This document shows positions 43,607 to 52,919 of a stretch of DNA of 55,395 nucleotides, piece by piece. Below the pieces are notes generated by a model. That model saw nothing but the letters and a program-made list of their open reading frames with translations. It did not search any database and was not told where the DNA came from. A program made the translations under genes and the position numbers. Source of the stretch: an uncultured Acidimicrobiia bacterium (GTDB lineage Bacteria > Actinomycetota > Acidimicrobiia > Acidimicrobiales > CAIXPF01); the NCBI GenBank assembly GCA_903921205.1, contig CAIXPF010000067.1:1-55395 (forward strand), given 5' to 3'. Each line of letters starts with the position of its first letter. Position 1 is the stretch's first letter.

Positions 43607-44104
43607 TCAGGCCCGTCGCTCGGCCGCCGCCCTGATGCCCTCGAGCACGGCGGTCATGCCTGTGTGGTACTCGGCCAGCCGGCGATCGATGATCCGCTCC
43701 TCCTTGTCGGGCATGGCGGCGATGGCATCGGTGATGCCCGACGGACCGGGGCCCATCCGCACCGACTCGGTCAGGGCCGTGCCCGAACCGGACGGAGCGA
43801 GACTGAAGGACCACGTGGCACCCGGCTCGCCCACCTCCCCCAGACACCAGGCGAACCGACGAGGTGCGTCGAACTCGGTGACCGCGCACACCGTCTCCCA
43901 GCGGCCCCGGGCGGGGTGCTCCTGGATGCCCTCGAACCTGGCCCCGAGCGACGGGCCCGACGCCCCGTCGAGCCAACGCCCGCCGCGGTTCTCCGGACTC
44001 CATTCGCCGAAGCGTGTGAGGTCGGTGCAGATCGCCCAGACCTGCTCCGGCGAGGCGGCGATCTCGACGGTCACGGAGGCGGAGGGGGCATCGGCGAAAC
44101 GCAT
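43607..44104 (-). CDS. SRPBCC (START-like) family protein
   Basis: A 165-residue polyketide-cyclase/dehydrase-like helix-grip protein. SVTVEIAASPEQVWAICTDL leads into FGEWSPENRGGRWLDG, and the long C-terminal helix is IDRRLAEYHTGMTAVLEGI. The family binds hydrophobic ligands in a deep pocket; some members are cyclases, many are carriers. No catalytic residues can be assigned. Divergent from the EthD-domain gene and close to the hotdog pair. Confidence 0.8.
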   Translation of the reverse strand: MRFADAPSASVTVEIAASPEQVWAICTDLTRFGEWSPENRGGRWLDGASGPSLGARFEGIQEHPARGRWETVCAVTEFDAPRRFAWCLGEVGEPGATWSFSLAPSGSGTALTESVRMGPGPSGITDAIAAMPDKEERIIDRRLAEYHTGMTAVLEGIRAAAERRA

Positions 44105-44242
44105 GGGAGACCTCGGGAGACGGGTTGGACCAGGGACGAACCCGAACCTAGCGCCTTGGCCGATCTGCGGTCCGCGGTGGTCTGCGGTGGTCTGCGGTCG
44201 ATCGGAACCGCCCGGCGGCCCCGGGCGTGGCACACTGCGGCC

Positions 44243-44812
44243 ATGCTCGAGTTTCTCGCTCTCGGATCCGATCCCGCTGCAGCCAAGGCCGTGGCCCAAG
44301 AACTGGGCGGGACCGCCTACCTCTCCAGCGGCAGCAGCGAAGGACGCCCGTTCGCGTCGATCGTCCGCGTCGCCACCTCCGACCCCGCCCGGCTGGCCCC
44401 GGCGTCCGACCTCGGGCTCTACCTGGCCTTCAGCCGCACCATGCGGGCTCATCCCCACAACTGGACCGGACCCAACCCCACCCCCGGTGTGGTGGCGGCC
44501 TTCGGTCTGGTGCGCCGCAGCGACCGTTCCCACCTCGAGGCCGATGCCCACTGGCGTGACATCCACGCGCCGCTGGCACTGCGCATCCACATCGGCATGT
44601 GGGCCTACACCCAGTGCAGCATCGTGGAGCGGTTCTCCGGCGAGGACTACGACGGCATCGCCCTGTGCGGGTTCGGCTCCGACGACGACCTGCGCCAGCG
44701 GTTCTTCGACGGCCCCGAGGGCCAGCAGGCCATCCGCGACGACGTGGCCAGCTTCGCCGACACCCAGCGTTCGCCGCGCCGGGTGCTGTGCCAGGAGTGG
44801 ACCTTCCGCTGA
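44243..44812 (+). CDS. EthD-domain protein
   Basis: A 189-residue protein with a dimeric alpha/beta-barrel (ferredoxin-like) fold. LVRRSDRSHLEADAHWRDIH is the EthD signature, followed by QCSIVERFSGEDYDGIALCG and a Phe/Asp-rich C-terminal part. EthD proteins assist oxidative degradation (for example P450 ether cleavage) or polyketide tailoring, but their biochemistry is not settled. CACACT lies 6 nt before ATG 44243, a weak leaderless box. Confidence 0.75.
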   Translation: MLEFLALGSDPAAAKAVAQELGGTAYLSSGSSEGRPFASIVRVATSDPARLAPASDLGLYLAFSRTMRAHPHNWTGPNPTPGVVAAFGLVRRSDRSHLEADAHWRDIHAPLALRIHIGMWAYTQCSIVERFSGEDYDGIALCGFGSDDDLRQRFFDGPEGQQAIRDDVASFADTQRSPRRVLCQEWTFR

Positions 44813-44870
44813 GCTCGGCGCCGGCGACCTGTGCTGCGCGGTCGCCGGTGACGGGCGGTAGGTTCGCCCG

Positions 44871-44888
44871 GCACCGGCACCGGCACCG
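44871..44888. repeat. Three GCACCG units before the thioesterase
   Basis: Three tandem 6-bp units in the 5' region of the thioesterase gene. Probably a simple-sequence tract with no coding role. Confidence 0.6.
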
Positions 44889-44912
44889 GCCGGCCGAACT
44901 GCAGGAGGAACC

Positions 44913-45323
44913 GTGACCGACATCGACCTCGACGCCACCCGCCGGGTCCACGAGCTGATGCCCTACACCCGCCTGCTCGGGGTCGAGGTGGAACGCTTCG
45001 ACGCCGACGAGGTCCGGGCCCGGATCGCCTGGGCACCAGAACGCTGCACCAGCAACGGGCTGCTGCACGGCGGCCTGCTGATGAGCCTCGCCGACTCGCT
45101 CGGGGCCATGGTGGCCTTCGCCAACCTGCCCGCCGACGCCGCAGGCACCACCACGGTCAGCTCGTCCACCAACTTCCTGCGCGGCGTGACCAGCGGCACG
45201 CTGCACGGCGTGGCCCGGCCGCTGCACAAGGGCCGCACGACCGTGGTGGCCGACACCGAGCTGTTCGACGACGACGGCCGCCTGGTCGGGCGGGTCACGC
45301 AGACCCAGTTGTTCCTGCGCTGA
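44913..45323 (+). CDS. PaaI-type hotdog thioesterase
   Basis: A 136-residue acyl-CoA thioesterase of the 4HBT/PaaI group. SNGLLHGGLLMSLADSLGAM contains the active-site HGG and the Asp on the long helix, and SSTNFLRGVTSGTLHG is the second family block. It would hydrolyse small or aromatic acyl-CoA thioesters in the cytoplasm. GTG 44913 has AGGAGG 4 nt upstream. Follows the EthD gene by 100 bp, so cotranscription is possible. Confidence 0.88.
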   Translation: MTDIDLDATRRVHELMPYTRLLGVEVERFDADEVRARIAWAPERCTSNGLLHGGLLMSLADSLGAMVAFANLPADAAGTTTVSSSTNFLRGVTSGTLHGVARPLHKGRTTVVADTELFDDDGRLVGRVTQTQLFLR

Positions 45324-45374
45324 CCGGCCGCGCCGCCGGAACGGTCGGCGCGACCCCGTCGCGAGCCGGCGAGC

Positions 45375-46382
45375 TCAGTGCAGGGCGGCGTTGAGCCCGT
45401 CCCAGCCTGCACTCGTCCGCGGCACCGCCTCGATGGCCCCGCTCTGGCTGTTGCGGCGGTACAGCAGCCCCGCCGCCCCGGACAGCTCCTTGCCCTTGAC
45501 GACCTTGCCGTCGGGCAGCACCACCCGAGATCCGGCGGTGACGTAGCAGCCGGCCTCCACGATGCAGTCGTCGCCGAGGCTGATCCCGATGCCGCCGTTG
45601 GCCCCGATGAGGCACCGCTCGCCCACCCGGACGACCTCCTTGCCGCCGCCGGAGAGGGTGCCCATGATCGACGCCCCGCCACCGACGTCGGAGTTGGCGC
45701 CGACGATGACGCCCTGCGAGATGCGGCCCTCGACCATGGCCGGCCCGAGCGTGCCGGCGTTGAAGTTGCAGAATCCCTCGTGCATGACCACGGTGCCCTC
45801 GGCGAGGTGGGCACCGAGACGAACCCGGTCGGCGTCGGCGATGCGGACCCCGGAGGGCACGACGTAGTCGACCATGCGGGGGAACTTGTCGACGCCGAGC
45901 ACGTTGCAGCTGCGACCGCGGCTCAGCAGCAGCGCCCTGGTGGTGTCGAAGTCGTTGGTGTCGCACGGCCCCGCCGTGGTCCACACCACGTTGTTGAGAA
46001 TGCCGAAGAGGCCGTCGAGGTTCTGCTCGTTGGGCCGGACCAGCCGTCCCGACAGCAGGTGCAGCCGCAGGTAGGCCTCGGCGGGATCGGCAGGGCCGGA
46101 CCCGAGATCGGCGGCGACCACCGACACCACCTCGGTTCGGACCCGGCGGTCGGGGTCCTCGGCCACGAACCCCGAGAGGTCGATGCCGAGACCGGCGACG
46201 GCAGCTGCGGTGGCGAGGTCGGACCCGGCGAGCACATGGGTACCGGCGTCGGTGAACGCCGGACCGAGATCGGGCTGCGACCACGCTCCGAGCTGGTAAC
46301 GCAGGAATCGGACGTCGAGGATGATCTGGGTGCCGCCGACCGACGAACGGGTTGCGACACCGATGCCAACGGCTCCGGTCAT
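45375..46382 (-). CDS. dapD: Tetrahydrodipicolinate N-succinyltransferase, actinobacterial type
   Basis: A 335-residue enzyme of lysine and diaminopimelate synthesis. It transfers succinyl from succinyl-CoA to tetrahydrodipicolinate. The N-terminal ~120 residues are a mixed domain. Then comes a left-handed beta-helix of hexapeptide repeats ([59 protein letters not shown]). [10 protein letters not shown] carries the family's conserved Glu and Gly. Length and N-domain match mycobacterial DapD rather than the proteobacterial form. TAGGGT lies 7 nt before ATG 46382 (leaderless). Confidence 0.94.
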   Translation of the reverse strand: MTGAVGIGVATRSSVGGTQIILDVRFLRYQLGAWSQPDLGPAFTDAGTHVLAGSDLATAAAVAGLGIDLSGFVAEDPDRRVRTEVVSVVAADLGSGPADPAEAYLRLHLLSGRLVRPNEQNLDGLFGILNNVVWTTAGPCDTNDFDTTRALLLSRGRSCNVLGVDKFPRMVDYVVPSGVRIADADRVRLGAHLAEGTVVMHEGFCNFNAGTLGPAMVEGRISQGVIVGANSDVGGGASIMGTLSGGGKEVVRVGERCLIGANGGIGISLGDDCIVEAGCYVTAGSRVVLPDGKVVKGKELSGAAGLLYRRNSQSGAIEAVPRTSAGWDGLNAALH

Positions 46383-46498
46383 GGTGGGCACCCTAGTGGC
46401 GGGCCCACCTCCGGTGACACCCGGGCCGGACGTTTGCCGACCTCGGGGATGCCGCGTCCGCGACCTTCGATTCACTACCCTGCCGGGGTGGTCGGGTC

Positions 46499-47404
46499 AT
46501 GAGCGGCGACATCGAACAGACCTCGGGCCCCGAGAACGTGTCGCCCGCCGAGCACGCCGAGGTCGCTGACGACTCGTTCCTGTCCGCCTGGGAACGGCGG
46601 ACCGGGACGATCCTCGTCGCTGCCGCCATCGCCCCGCTCGCGGCCGGCTTGGCGGGGACGCGTTCGGGCGACTCGATGGTGGGCCTCGACCTGGTGTCCT
46701 GGGCGATCTTCGTCGTCGACTACGTCGTGCACCTCCGCCATCGCCGAGGGTACGTCCGCAGCAGGCTCGGGCTGTTCGACCTCGGGATCGTGGTGTTCAC
46801 GGCGCCGTGGTACCTGATCCCAGGGGCGGGTGTGGCCCTGACCTTCGCCACCCGGCTGGGCCGCCTGGGACGTCTGGGCCGGGTGTTCCTGGTGTCCTCG
46901 AAGCAGTCGAAGCTGCGTGACCTCGCTCGGCGACTCGGCGCGGCCGCGCTCTACAGCATCGTGCTGATGATCGTGTGCGCACTGGTGGTACGGGCGGTGG
47001 AGCCCCCGTCGTCGGGGTTCCTCACCTTCGGCGACTCGATGTGGTGGTCGATCGTGACCTTCACGACGGTGGGCTACGGCGACCTCTATCCGGTGACCAC
47101 ACCCGGCCGGCTGGCCGGGGTGCTGCTCATGGTCGGCGGCGTGGCGCTCATCGGCAGCTTGGCCGGCACCCTCGGCTCGTTCTTCTCCCCCGGGGACGAC
47201 CCGGAAATCGGCGACGTGGGCGACGTGGTCCACCCGGCCGACGGTCCGCCGGCCGACGGAACCCCGTCGGCCGGATCGGCCGGCACCGGGTCGCCGATGA
47301 CCATCACCGAGGCCACCGCCACCCAGTTGTTGGCCGAGCTGCAGCGTCTACGGGCCGAGGTGGCACAGCTGCGCCGTGCCGGACCCGGACCGGACAGCGA
47401 CTGA
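46499..47404 (+). CDS. Potassium channel with voltage-sensor-like S4
   Basis: A 301-residue six-helix channel. Helices S1-S3 lie at ~35-105. S4 is short but periodic (RLGRLGRLGRVFL, an Arg every third residue), as in KvAP-type sensors. S5, the pore helix and the filter TTVGYGDLYP follow (near 185), then S6. The C-terminal tail (~225-301) is Pro/Gly-rich and ends in a coiled coil (TATQLLAELQRLRAEVAQLR) that could hold the tetramer together. ATG 46499. No RCK/TrkA_N domain. Confidence 0.9.
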   Translation: MSGDIEQTSGPENVSPAEHAEVADDSFLSAWERRTGTILVAAAIAPLAAGLAGTRSGDSMVGLDLVSWAIFVVDYVVHLRHRRGYVRSRLGLFDLGIVVFTAPWYLIPGAGVALTFATRLGRLGRLGRVFLVSSKQSKLRDLARRLGAAALYSIVLMIVCALVVRAVEPPSSGFLTFGDSMWWSIVTFTTVGYGDLYPVTTPGRLAGVLLMVGGVALIGSLAGTLGSFFSPGDDPEIGDVGDVVHPADGPPADGTPSAGSAGTGSPMTITEATATQLLAELQRLRAEVAQLRRAGPGPDSD

Positions 47405-47422
47405 TCCCCCGACTGATCCCCC

Positions 47423-47467
47423 GAGTCCGACGAGTCCGGCGAGTCCGACGAGTCCGACGAGTCCGTG
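47423..47467. repeat. Five tandem 9-bp repeats after the channel gene
   Basis: GAGTCCGAC units (one GAGTCCGGC, the last diverging after GAGTCCG) lie in the gap after the channel stop. Most likely a slippage tract. Confidence 0.7.
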
Positions 47468-47577
47468 GGCCGTCCGCAACCCGGGGCGTCTGCACCGCAG
47501 GGACGCGGTTCGGAGGGACGACTGCCGCCGACGTGGGGACCATCGGCTCTACGTCGGAGCTGACCCGGGGCGGCAGG

Positions 47578-48444
47578 GTGATCGCCGTGCTGCATCGCGT
47601 ATCCGTCAACGACGCACGCCGCAGGGCGACCATCCTGGACACGAGCGCCGGCGCGGTTCGCCTGTGGTTGATCGCCGTGGTCGCAGCGGGCGCGGCCGCA
47701 GTGGTCCTGCTCGTGGCGCTGGGGCTCGGCATCGTGCAGTCGTCGCGGTCCATGCCGGAGTTCCCATCCCTGCTCGACCAGCCCGACCCCTCGGTCCACG
47801 GCACGGTCGCCTACCACGACCCGGCCTCGGACTGCATCCGGATCGTCGCGGCCGGCGGCGGACCGAGCCGCGAGGTGTTCTGCATCCCGCCGCTCGACGT
47901 CGCCGACGCCGAAGCGAAGGGCAAGCCGCTCGGCCCGCAGCTCGTCTGGCTCGACAACGGTCTGCTCGAGGTCACCATGTTCCGCATGACCGACCCACCC
48001 GGGCCCGGCTTCCGGCCCGGCTGGCAGAAGGTCGTCGATGTGCGGACCGGCGCCGTCGTCGACCTGCCCAACGCCGACGCACCCGCCGCCGCGAACCTGG
48101 CCACTCGGCCCACGGTCAGCCCGACCGGGCGGGAGCTGAGCTACACCTCCGACGCGCAGAGCGGCAGGGTCACCATCACGCTCACCGAACCCGACGGCGG
48201 GCGGCGCGTCCTGTTGGACACCACCGGGCCCGGCAACTACACGTACGGGCTCGACAGCGTGTTCTGGTCGCCCGACTTCGAGTGGATCGCCGCCGACGAC
48301 GGCCGGATTCTCGTCATCACGGCCGGGGACACCCCGCTCGTGCGGGAGTTGGTGAACATCCGCGGCGTGGCGTTCGGCGGCGACGACCCCCGCCTGTCGG
48401 GCTTCGCCATCACCACCGAGGACCTGCTGCCCACGTCAGGGTGA
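47578..48444 (+). CDS. Membrane-anchored beta-propeller-like protein
   Basis: A 288-residue protein. A short cytoplasmic tail, a membrane helix (LWLIAVVAAGAAAVVLLVAL, ~30-52) and an extracytoplasmic beta-rich domain follow. Segments such as RPTVSPTGRELSYTSDAQSG and DSVFWSPDFEWIAADDGRIL resemble WD40/TolB-like blades, of which only two to three are recognisable. Two Cys (SDCIRIV and EVFCIPP) may form a disulfide. GTG 47578 is a tentative start. Function unknown. Confidence 0.6.
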   Translation: MIAVLHRVSVNDARRRATILDTSAGAVRLWLIAVVAAGAAAVVLLVALGLGIVQSSRSMPEFPSLLDQPDPSVHGTVAYHDPASDCIRIVAAGGGPSREVFCIPPLDVADAEAKGKPLGPQLVWLDNGLLEVTMFRMTDPPGPGFRPGWQKVVDVRTGAVVDLPNADAPAAANLATRPTVSPTGRELSYTSDAQSGRVTITLTEPDGGRRVLLDTTGPGNYTYGLDSVFWSPDFEWIAADDGRILVITAGDTPLVRELVNIRGVAFGGDDPRLSGFAITTEDLLPTSG

Positions 48445-48500
48445 ACGGTGCTCCGACGGCCGGATGACGGGGGTTTGCGTCGTCAAGGCGCCGAAGACGG

Positions 48501-49673
48501 TCACGGCCCCGCAACGAGGTCGACAGGGTGACCGGCTCGTCCGGCCAGCAACTCGTCGATGGCGACGTGCACTGCAGCCGCTCCACCTTCGAAGCCGGCG
48601 AAGGTGACCTGCTCCAGAGCGCCGCTGCGCAGACCGATCTGCACACCCTCGGACATGGCGAAATCCTCGCCGAGGGTCTGGTCGAACAGGTCGAGGTTGG
48701 CCTGCAGGTGGGCCCGGCGCTCGTCGGTGTCCGCCGCCCACTCGGCGACGATCAGCTGTTCGCAGATCGTGCGATCGACCGAGACCGGCCATACCGACAG
48801 CCACGACAGGTAGTCCTGGGTCCAGAACGTCTGGACGTTGGGGAACAGGTGATAGGTGACCAGCGCATGGTCCCGCAGGCGCCAACGATCCTGCGGCTCA
48901 CCGACCAGCCGGCGGATCGAGGCCCGGGGGTCGATGCGGCGGCCGTTGCGGCCGAAGCGGTCGTAGAGGCTGCGGTTCGGCTCGAACAGGGGGCCGATGT
49001 TCTCCCGGTGCAGAACCGGAACGTGGTACATCTCCAGGAAGTTGTCGAGCAGCACCTTCCAGTTGCAGGCGACCTCCCAGCGTCGTCGGGCCAGCACGTG
49101 GCCCTCCGGTCGCCGAGCCGAGAGATCGGCGTCGAGACCACCGATGAGGGTGTCGAGGTCGATCGGCGCGCCACCGACCCTCGGCCGGGCGAACACGAAG
49201 CCGTGGCGCTCGGCGACCGGTACCGGGGCGAGCCCGAACCCACACGGGTCGTACCCGGCGAACCCCTCGGCCTGCGGCACACCGCGCAGACTGCCCGCCA
49301 GGTCGTAGGTCCAGCCGTGAAAGGGGCAGGTCAGCCGGCGACCGGTTCCAGCCGGCGCGGTGCAGAGCCTCGCACCCCGGTGGCGGCACACGTTGGCGAA
49401 GGCGTGCAACCCGGCGTGCTCGTCGCGGGTGATCAGCAACGGCAGACCGCTGTGGTCGTGGGTGACGTAGGAACCGGGGGTCGGCAACTGGGCGCTGTGG
49501 GCGACCACCACCGGATGGTCCCGGAACAGCACCTCCTGTTCGGCCGCGAAACGAGCCGGGTCGAGGTAGTCGGCGACCGGGCGGCGCACCACCGCACCGG
49601 TGACCTCGCGGGTGTCGGCGGCGATGTGGGCCAAGGCCCGTTCGATCAGGGACAACTCGACGTCGCGCTCCAC
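48501..49673 (-). CDS. Rieske-type oxygenase (second copy)
   Basis: A 390-residue ring-hydroxylating oxygenase alpha subunit. The Rieske ligands are in VCRHRGARL and LTCPFHGWTY. The mononuclear iron site is NFLEMYHVPVLHREN with the Asp five residues before, at LLDNFLEMYH. It differs strongly from the first Rieske protein in this window, so the two are not a recent duplication. GTG 49673 starts 4 bp after the P450 stop, so it was cotranscribed with that gene before the serine-recombinase element split it. Substrate unknown. Confidence 0.9.
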   Translation of the reverse strand: MERDVELSLIERALAHIAADTREVTGAVVRRPVADYLDPARFAAEQEVLFRDHPVVVAHSAQLPTPGSYVTHDHSGLPLLITRDEHAGLHAFANVCRHRGARLCTAPAGTGRRLTCPFHGWTYDLAGSLRGVPQAEGFAGYDPCGFGLAPVPVAERHGFVFARPRVGGAPIDLDTLIGGLDADLSARRPEGHVLARRRWEVACNWKVLLDNFLEMYHVPVLHRENIGPLFEPNRSLYDRFGRNGRRIDPRASIRRLVGEPQDRWRLRDHALVTYHLFPNVQTFWTQDYLSWLSVWPVSVDRTICEQLIVAEWAADTDERRAHLQANLDLFDQTLGEDFAMSEGVQIGLRSGALEQVTFAGFEGGAAAVHVAIDELLAGRAGHPVDLVAGP

Positions 49674-49677
49674 CGGT

Positions 49678-50190
49678 TCAGGCTGCCTGCACGGCGATCT
49701 CGGCGATGGTGCCGACGTGCAGGTCGGTCAGCCAGCGCGGTTCGCCGGCCACCTGCAACCGCCCGAGCGTGCCCGAGCGGCCGAGAGCCCGGAAGATGGC
49801 CCGCAGCTCCCAGCGGGCCAGGTTGGCGCCGAGGCAGAAGTGCACGCCATGACCGAAGCCGACGTGCTCGTTGGGGGCACGTCCGATGTCGAGGCGGTCG
49901 GGCTGCTCGAACACGGCATCGTCCCGGTTCGCCGACGGGTACCACAGCACCACCATCTCGCCTGCCCGCACCGTGGTACCGCCCACCGTGGTGTCGGCCG
50001 TAGCGGTACGCACGAACTGGATGACCGGCGACGTGAAACGCACCAGTTCCTCGACCAGCGGCTCGAGCACCGCCTCGCCCTCGGCGTGAAAGCGGGCAAC
50101 CTGGTCGGGCCGCTCCAGGAGCGCCAGCACGCCGCGGCTGGTGGCGTTGCGGGTGGTCTCGTTGCCGCCTGGCAACAGTCGTAAAGCTAT
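49678..50190 (-). pseudogene. C-terminal part of a cytochrome P450, split by a mobile element
   Basis: About 170 residues remain. It begins LLPGGNETTRN (the I-helix), continues with VEELVRFTSPV (ExxR) and has the heme loop FGHGVHFCLGANLARWE with its axial Cys. The helices before I are absent. The frame stays open leftward into a recombinase gene on the other strand, 12 bp away, and no start codon fits. The missing N-terminal ~240 residues should lie beyond the far end of the element, outside the window. Excision would restore the gene. Confidence 0.85.
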
Positions 50191-50201
50191 ATGCTCCCGC
50201 C

Positions 50202-51608
50202 ATGCCGACCGCCGCGATCTACTGCCGCATCTCGAAAGACCGTGAGGGCGCCCACCTCGGCGTCAAGCGGCAAGAGGAGGACTGCCGCGCCCTTGCGGAG
50301 CGCCTCGGGTGGACCGTGGCCGAGGTGCTGGTCGACAACAACCTCACCGCCTACAGCGGCAGGACGAGGCCGCAGTATGAACGGCTCCTGGCCGGGATCG
50401 AGGAGGGCCGGTACACGGCGCTGTTGGCATGGCATCCCGATCGAATGCATCGGTCGCCGGTGGAGCTTGAGCGGTTCATCGAGGTGGTGGACCGCCGCGG
50501 CGTGCATGTCGCCACCGTTCAAGCGGGGGAGGTCGATCTGTCCTCGCCGGCGGGGCGCATGACCGCCCGTGTGGTCGGTGCCGTCGCCCGCCACGAGTCG
50601 GAACACAAGGCCGCCAGGGCGCAGCGCAAGCACCTTGAGCTGGCCCGTGCGGGCAAGCCGTCGGGCGGCGGGAAGCGGCCGTACGGATACCGGCGGGTGC
50701 TCGACAGCACCGGCCGCATCGACCGGCTCGAGGTCGTGCCCGAGGAGGCCGAGATCATCCGTGAGGTCGTGCGCCGCATCCTCGGCGGCCAGTCGATCCG
50801 GTCTATCGTCAACAGCTTGGCCGAGCGGGGCGTGCGGACCTCGACGGGCGGCGAGCGGTTCACGACGACGGCGATGAGGAACTTGATTACCTCGGCCCGG
50901 CTGGCCGGCATGCGGGCACACAAGGGCGAGATCGTGGCCGAGGCCGAGTGGCCGGCGATCATCACGGTCGATGAGCTGCTGAAGCTTCGGGCTGCGCTCG
51001 CCGCCCGTGCGACGAGCTACGGCGCTCGTGCTCGGTCGTACCTTTTGTCGGGCTGGTGCGTGTGCGGCGACTGCGGGAAGCGCATGGGCGTACGCCCGGC
51101 GGGCGGTGGCCGTCGTCGCTACCAGTGCCTCAAGGATCGGCACGGCTGCGGCCGGTGGGGGATCGACGCCGACAGGACCGAGGCGCTGGTGGTCGCTGCG
51201 GCGCTGCGTCGGCTCGACTCACCCGAGGTCGACGCCGCGGTGGGACGGCAGACCGCCGGCGACGACAGCGCCGCCTCGGTGGTCGCCGATGTCGAGCGCC
51301 GCCTCGATGAACTCGCCGGCATGTGGGCGGCGGGTGAGCTGTCCATGCGTGAGTGGACCGCCGCTCGTGATGCCCTCACGAAGCGCCGTGACGCCGCCGA
51401 GGAACGGCTGCGGCAATCGTTGACCGACACGGCGGCCGCCGAGCTGGTGGGCTCAGGGGCGGCGCTGCTCGCATCCTGGGGTGAACTGTCCTTCGAGCAG
51501 CGTCGGGGCGTGCTCGCCACCGTGCTCGACGCCGTCGTGCTCGCCCCGCCGGCGGCCGTGTCTAACAAGTTCGACCCGGCCCGTGTCGACGTGCGCTGGC
51601 GGATCTAG
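50202..51608 (+). CDS. Large serine recombinase (site-specific integrase)
   Basis: A 468-residue recombinase. The catalytic domain starts AAIYCRISKDREGAHLGV, with nucleophile Ser11. ALLAWHPDRMHRSPVELERF holds the conserved Arg/Asp block, and SPAGRMTARVVGAVARHESE the long E helix. A recombinase domain (KPSGGGKRPYGYRR onward) and a zinc ribbon (VCGDCGKRMG with QCLKDRHGC) follow, then a coiled-coil segment near 390-440. ATG 50202 follows CTATAT 9 nt upstream (leaderless-like), and the -35 part of the promoter comes from P450 sequence. Confidence 0.94.
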   Translation: MPTAAIYCRISKDREGAHLGVKRQEEDCRALAERLGWTVAEVLVDNNLTAYSGRTRPQYERLLAGIEEGRYTALLAWHPDRMHRSPVELERFIEVVDRRGVHVATVQAGEVDLSSPAGRMTARVVGAVARHESEHKAARAQRKHLELARAGKPSGGGKRPYGYRRVLDSTGRIDRLEVVPEEAEIIREVVRRILGGQSIRSIVNSLAERGVRTSTGGERFTTTAMRNLITSARLAGMRAHKGEIVAEAEWPAIITVDELLKLRAALAARATSYGARARSYLLSGWCVCGDCGKRMGVRPAGGGRRRYQCLKDRHGCGRWGIDADRTEALVVAAALRRLDSPEVDAAVGRQTAGDDSAASVVADVERRLDELAGMWAAGELSMREWTAARDALTKRRDAAEERLRQSLTDTAAAELVGSGAALLASWGELSFEQRRGVLATVLDAVVLAPPAAVSNKFDPARVDVRWRI

Positions 51609-52009
51609 CGCCCTCGGCCGGGCGTGAACACGACCCGGCTGCCGTCGGCCTCGGCGGCGGCGCAACGGCGGACGAGAGTGTCGTCACGCATCACAATGTC
51701 GGCGCCGCAGGAACACGTCAGCCGGTGAACGTGCCGCAGCGACGCCATCTCGTCGGTGTCTTGGTAGACGTAGTCCAGGCGGCCGACCTGCGGGCGTGAC
51801 GGGCTGGCGCCGAGGCCGGGATGGTTGACGCCCTCGACATAGGTGGCGACGGTCGACGGCTTGCGGCCCGGCCACGCCATCGTGCCCAGTTCGAGCGTCA
51901 CGAGCGTGCGCCCGCAATCGTCGGCACCGCACTTCAGCGTGAACACTCCAGACGGGTCCGCGGCCCGTAGCGCCCGCTTGCGTGCCGTGTTGCTGCTGTA
52001 GGTAACCAC
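51605..52009 (-). CDS. Cys-rich element protein, possible zinc-binding
   Basis: A 134-residue protein. KCGADDCGRTLVTLELG and LTCSCGADIVM carry two Cys pairs suitable for one zinc ribbon, with an Arg-rich start. GTG 52009 has TAAGTT 8 nt upstream. It is convergent with the recombinase (4-nt stop overlap) and divergent from the HTH operon, the place often held by a repressor or a defence-type accessory gene. No family recognised. Confidence 0.55.
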   Translation of the reverse strand: MVTYSSNTARKRALRAADPSGVFTLKCGADDCGRTLVTLELGTMAWPGRKPSTVATYVEGVNHPGLGASPSRPQVGRLDYVYQDTDEMASLRHVHRLTCSCGADIVMRDDTLVRRCAAAEADGSRVVFTPGRGR

Positions 52010-52099
52010 GATGGTGTAACTTAGCTGGCAATCGAGTCGTGGCTCCGCTCACAAGGACCACAGTCGGCCAGCGCTTACCGGCCCTGGTGGGAGACCACC

Positions 52100-52423
52100 A
52101 TGTCCAAAGAAAGCGCCCCCGGCCTTGACGACGGCCTGCTCGACGCCGAGTCGATCGCCGCCTACGTCGGCCTCGCCGAGCGTCACCTGAGCGACCTTGT
52201 CGCCAAGCGACGAATCCCGCACTACCGGATCGGCGTCCGCACCGTCCGCTTCAGGCGGTCGGAAGTCGACGCCTGGCTCGGCGAGCACCGGGTCGACCCG
52301 GTCGAGGATCTGCTGCGGCGCACGGTCGATGACCGTGGCCTGACCCGCAGCGTCGCCGACCCCGAGGTGGTCGACCGTGTCGCCGCCATCGTGTCATGCA
52401 AAACCCGTCGCGGCGTAGCGTGA
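52100..52423 (+). CDS. Helix-turn-helix protein, likely excisionase/regulator
   Basis: A 107-residue protein. LLDAESIAAYVGLAERHLSD followed by RIPHYRIGVRTVRFRRSEVD is the HTH_17/MerR-like fold. The C-terminal ~45 residues are a helical extension. ATG 52100 has GGGAGA upstream. It is first in a tightly packed operon (its stop TGA overlaps the next ATG). It may direct excision with the serine recombinase or regulate the replication genes. Confidence 0.75.
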   Translation: MSKESAPGLDDGLLDAESIAAYVGLAERHLSDLVAKRRIPHYRIGVRTVRFRRSEVDAWLGEHRVDPVEDLLRRTVDDRGLTRSVADPEVVDRVAAIVSCKTRRGVA

Positions 52424-52695
52424 TGCGGGCCGACAACGAACAACGCCGCCCGGCCCGGGGCGGCGAGGTCCGGTCCAAGGACTTCAACGACGGCCACAGC
52501 GTACCCCGCCACCTCGAGCTCGACGCCACGGCCGGCGACCCTTTCACCGTCGAGCTCATCGGCTTTGACGGCAACTACCTTCCACCGTTCGTCGACGCTT
52601 CGCCGCTAGGGCTGGCCGTGGTGCCGGTCGGCGACGAGCTCGAGGTCGTCATCCTCGTGTCCGCCCGTCGCCGGCGTCCGGGGGTGGCGTCATGA
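52423..52695 (+). CDS. Small element protein of unknown function
   Basis: A 90-residue protein. ATG 52423 overlaps the previous stop as TGATG. The N-terminal ~30 residues are charged, then a beta-rich half (PFTVELIGFDGNYLPPFVDA, LAVVPVGDELEVVILVSARR). The coupling to both neighbours makes it a likely real gene. No family recognised. Confidence 0.55.
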   Translation: MRADNEQRRPARGGEVRSKDFNDGHSVPRHLELDATAGDPFTVELIGFDGNYLPPFVDASPLGLAVVPVGDELEVVILVSARRRRPGVAS

Positions 52696-52919
52696 CCGAG
52701 CCCCGCTACATCTACCGGGTGTCCTGGCGGTACCCGACGTGGGCCGAAGGCTACTGGCGATGCAGGTACTGCTCATATCGCCACGCAAAGCTGCTGGCCG
52801 GACGCATCACCAAGTGCGGTGGGCAATGGCGGGTCGACCGTCCGGCCATCCCCACCAACGAGCTCGGGTGGAGTGCAGTTGCGATGCGCCCGCAGCCCGC
52901 CGGCGACGGTGCACAGTGA
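52692..52919 (+). CDS. Small Cys-containing element protein
   Basis: A 75-residue protein. ATG 52692 overlaps the previous stop (ATGA), and its own stop overlaps the next GTG. YWRCRYCSYRHAKLLAG has a Cys-x2-Cys pair, with another Cys in RITKCGGQW, so zinc binding is possible. Many aromatic residues (YIYRVSWRYPTWAEGYW). Probably an accessory to the replication protein that follows. Confidence 0.55.
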   Translation: MTEPRYIYRVSWRYPTWAEGYWRCRYCSYRHAKLLAGRITKCGGQWRVDRPAIPTNELGWSAVAMRPQPAGDGAQ

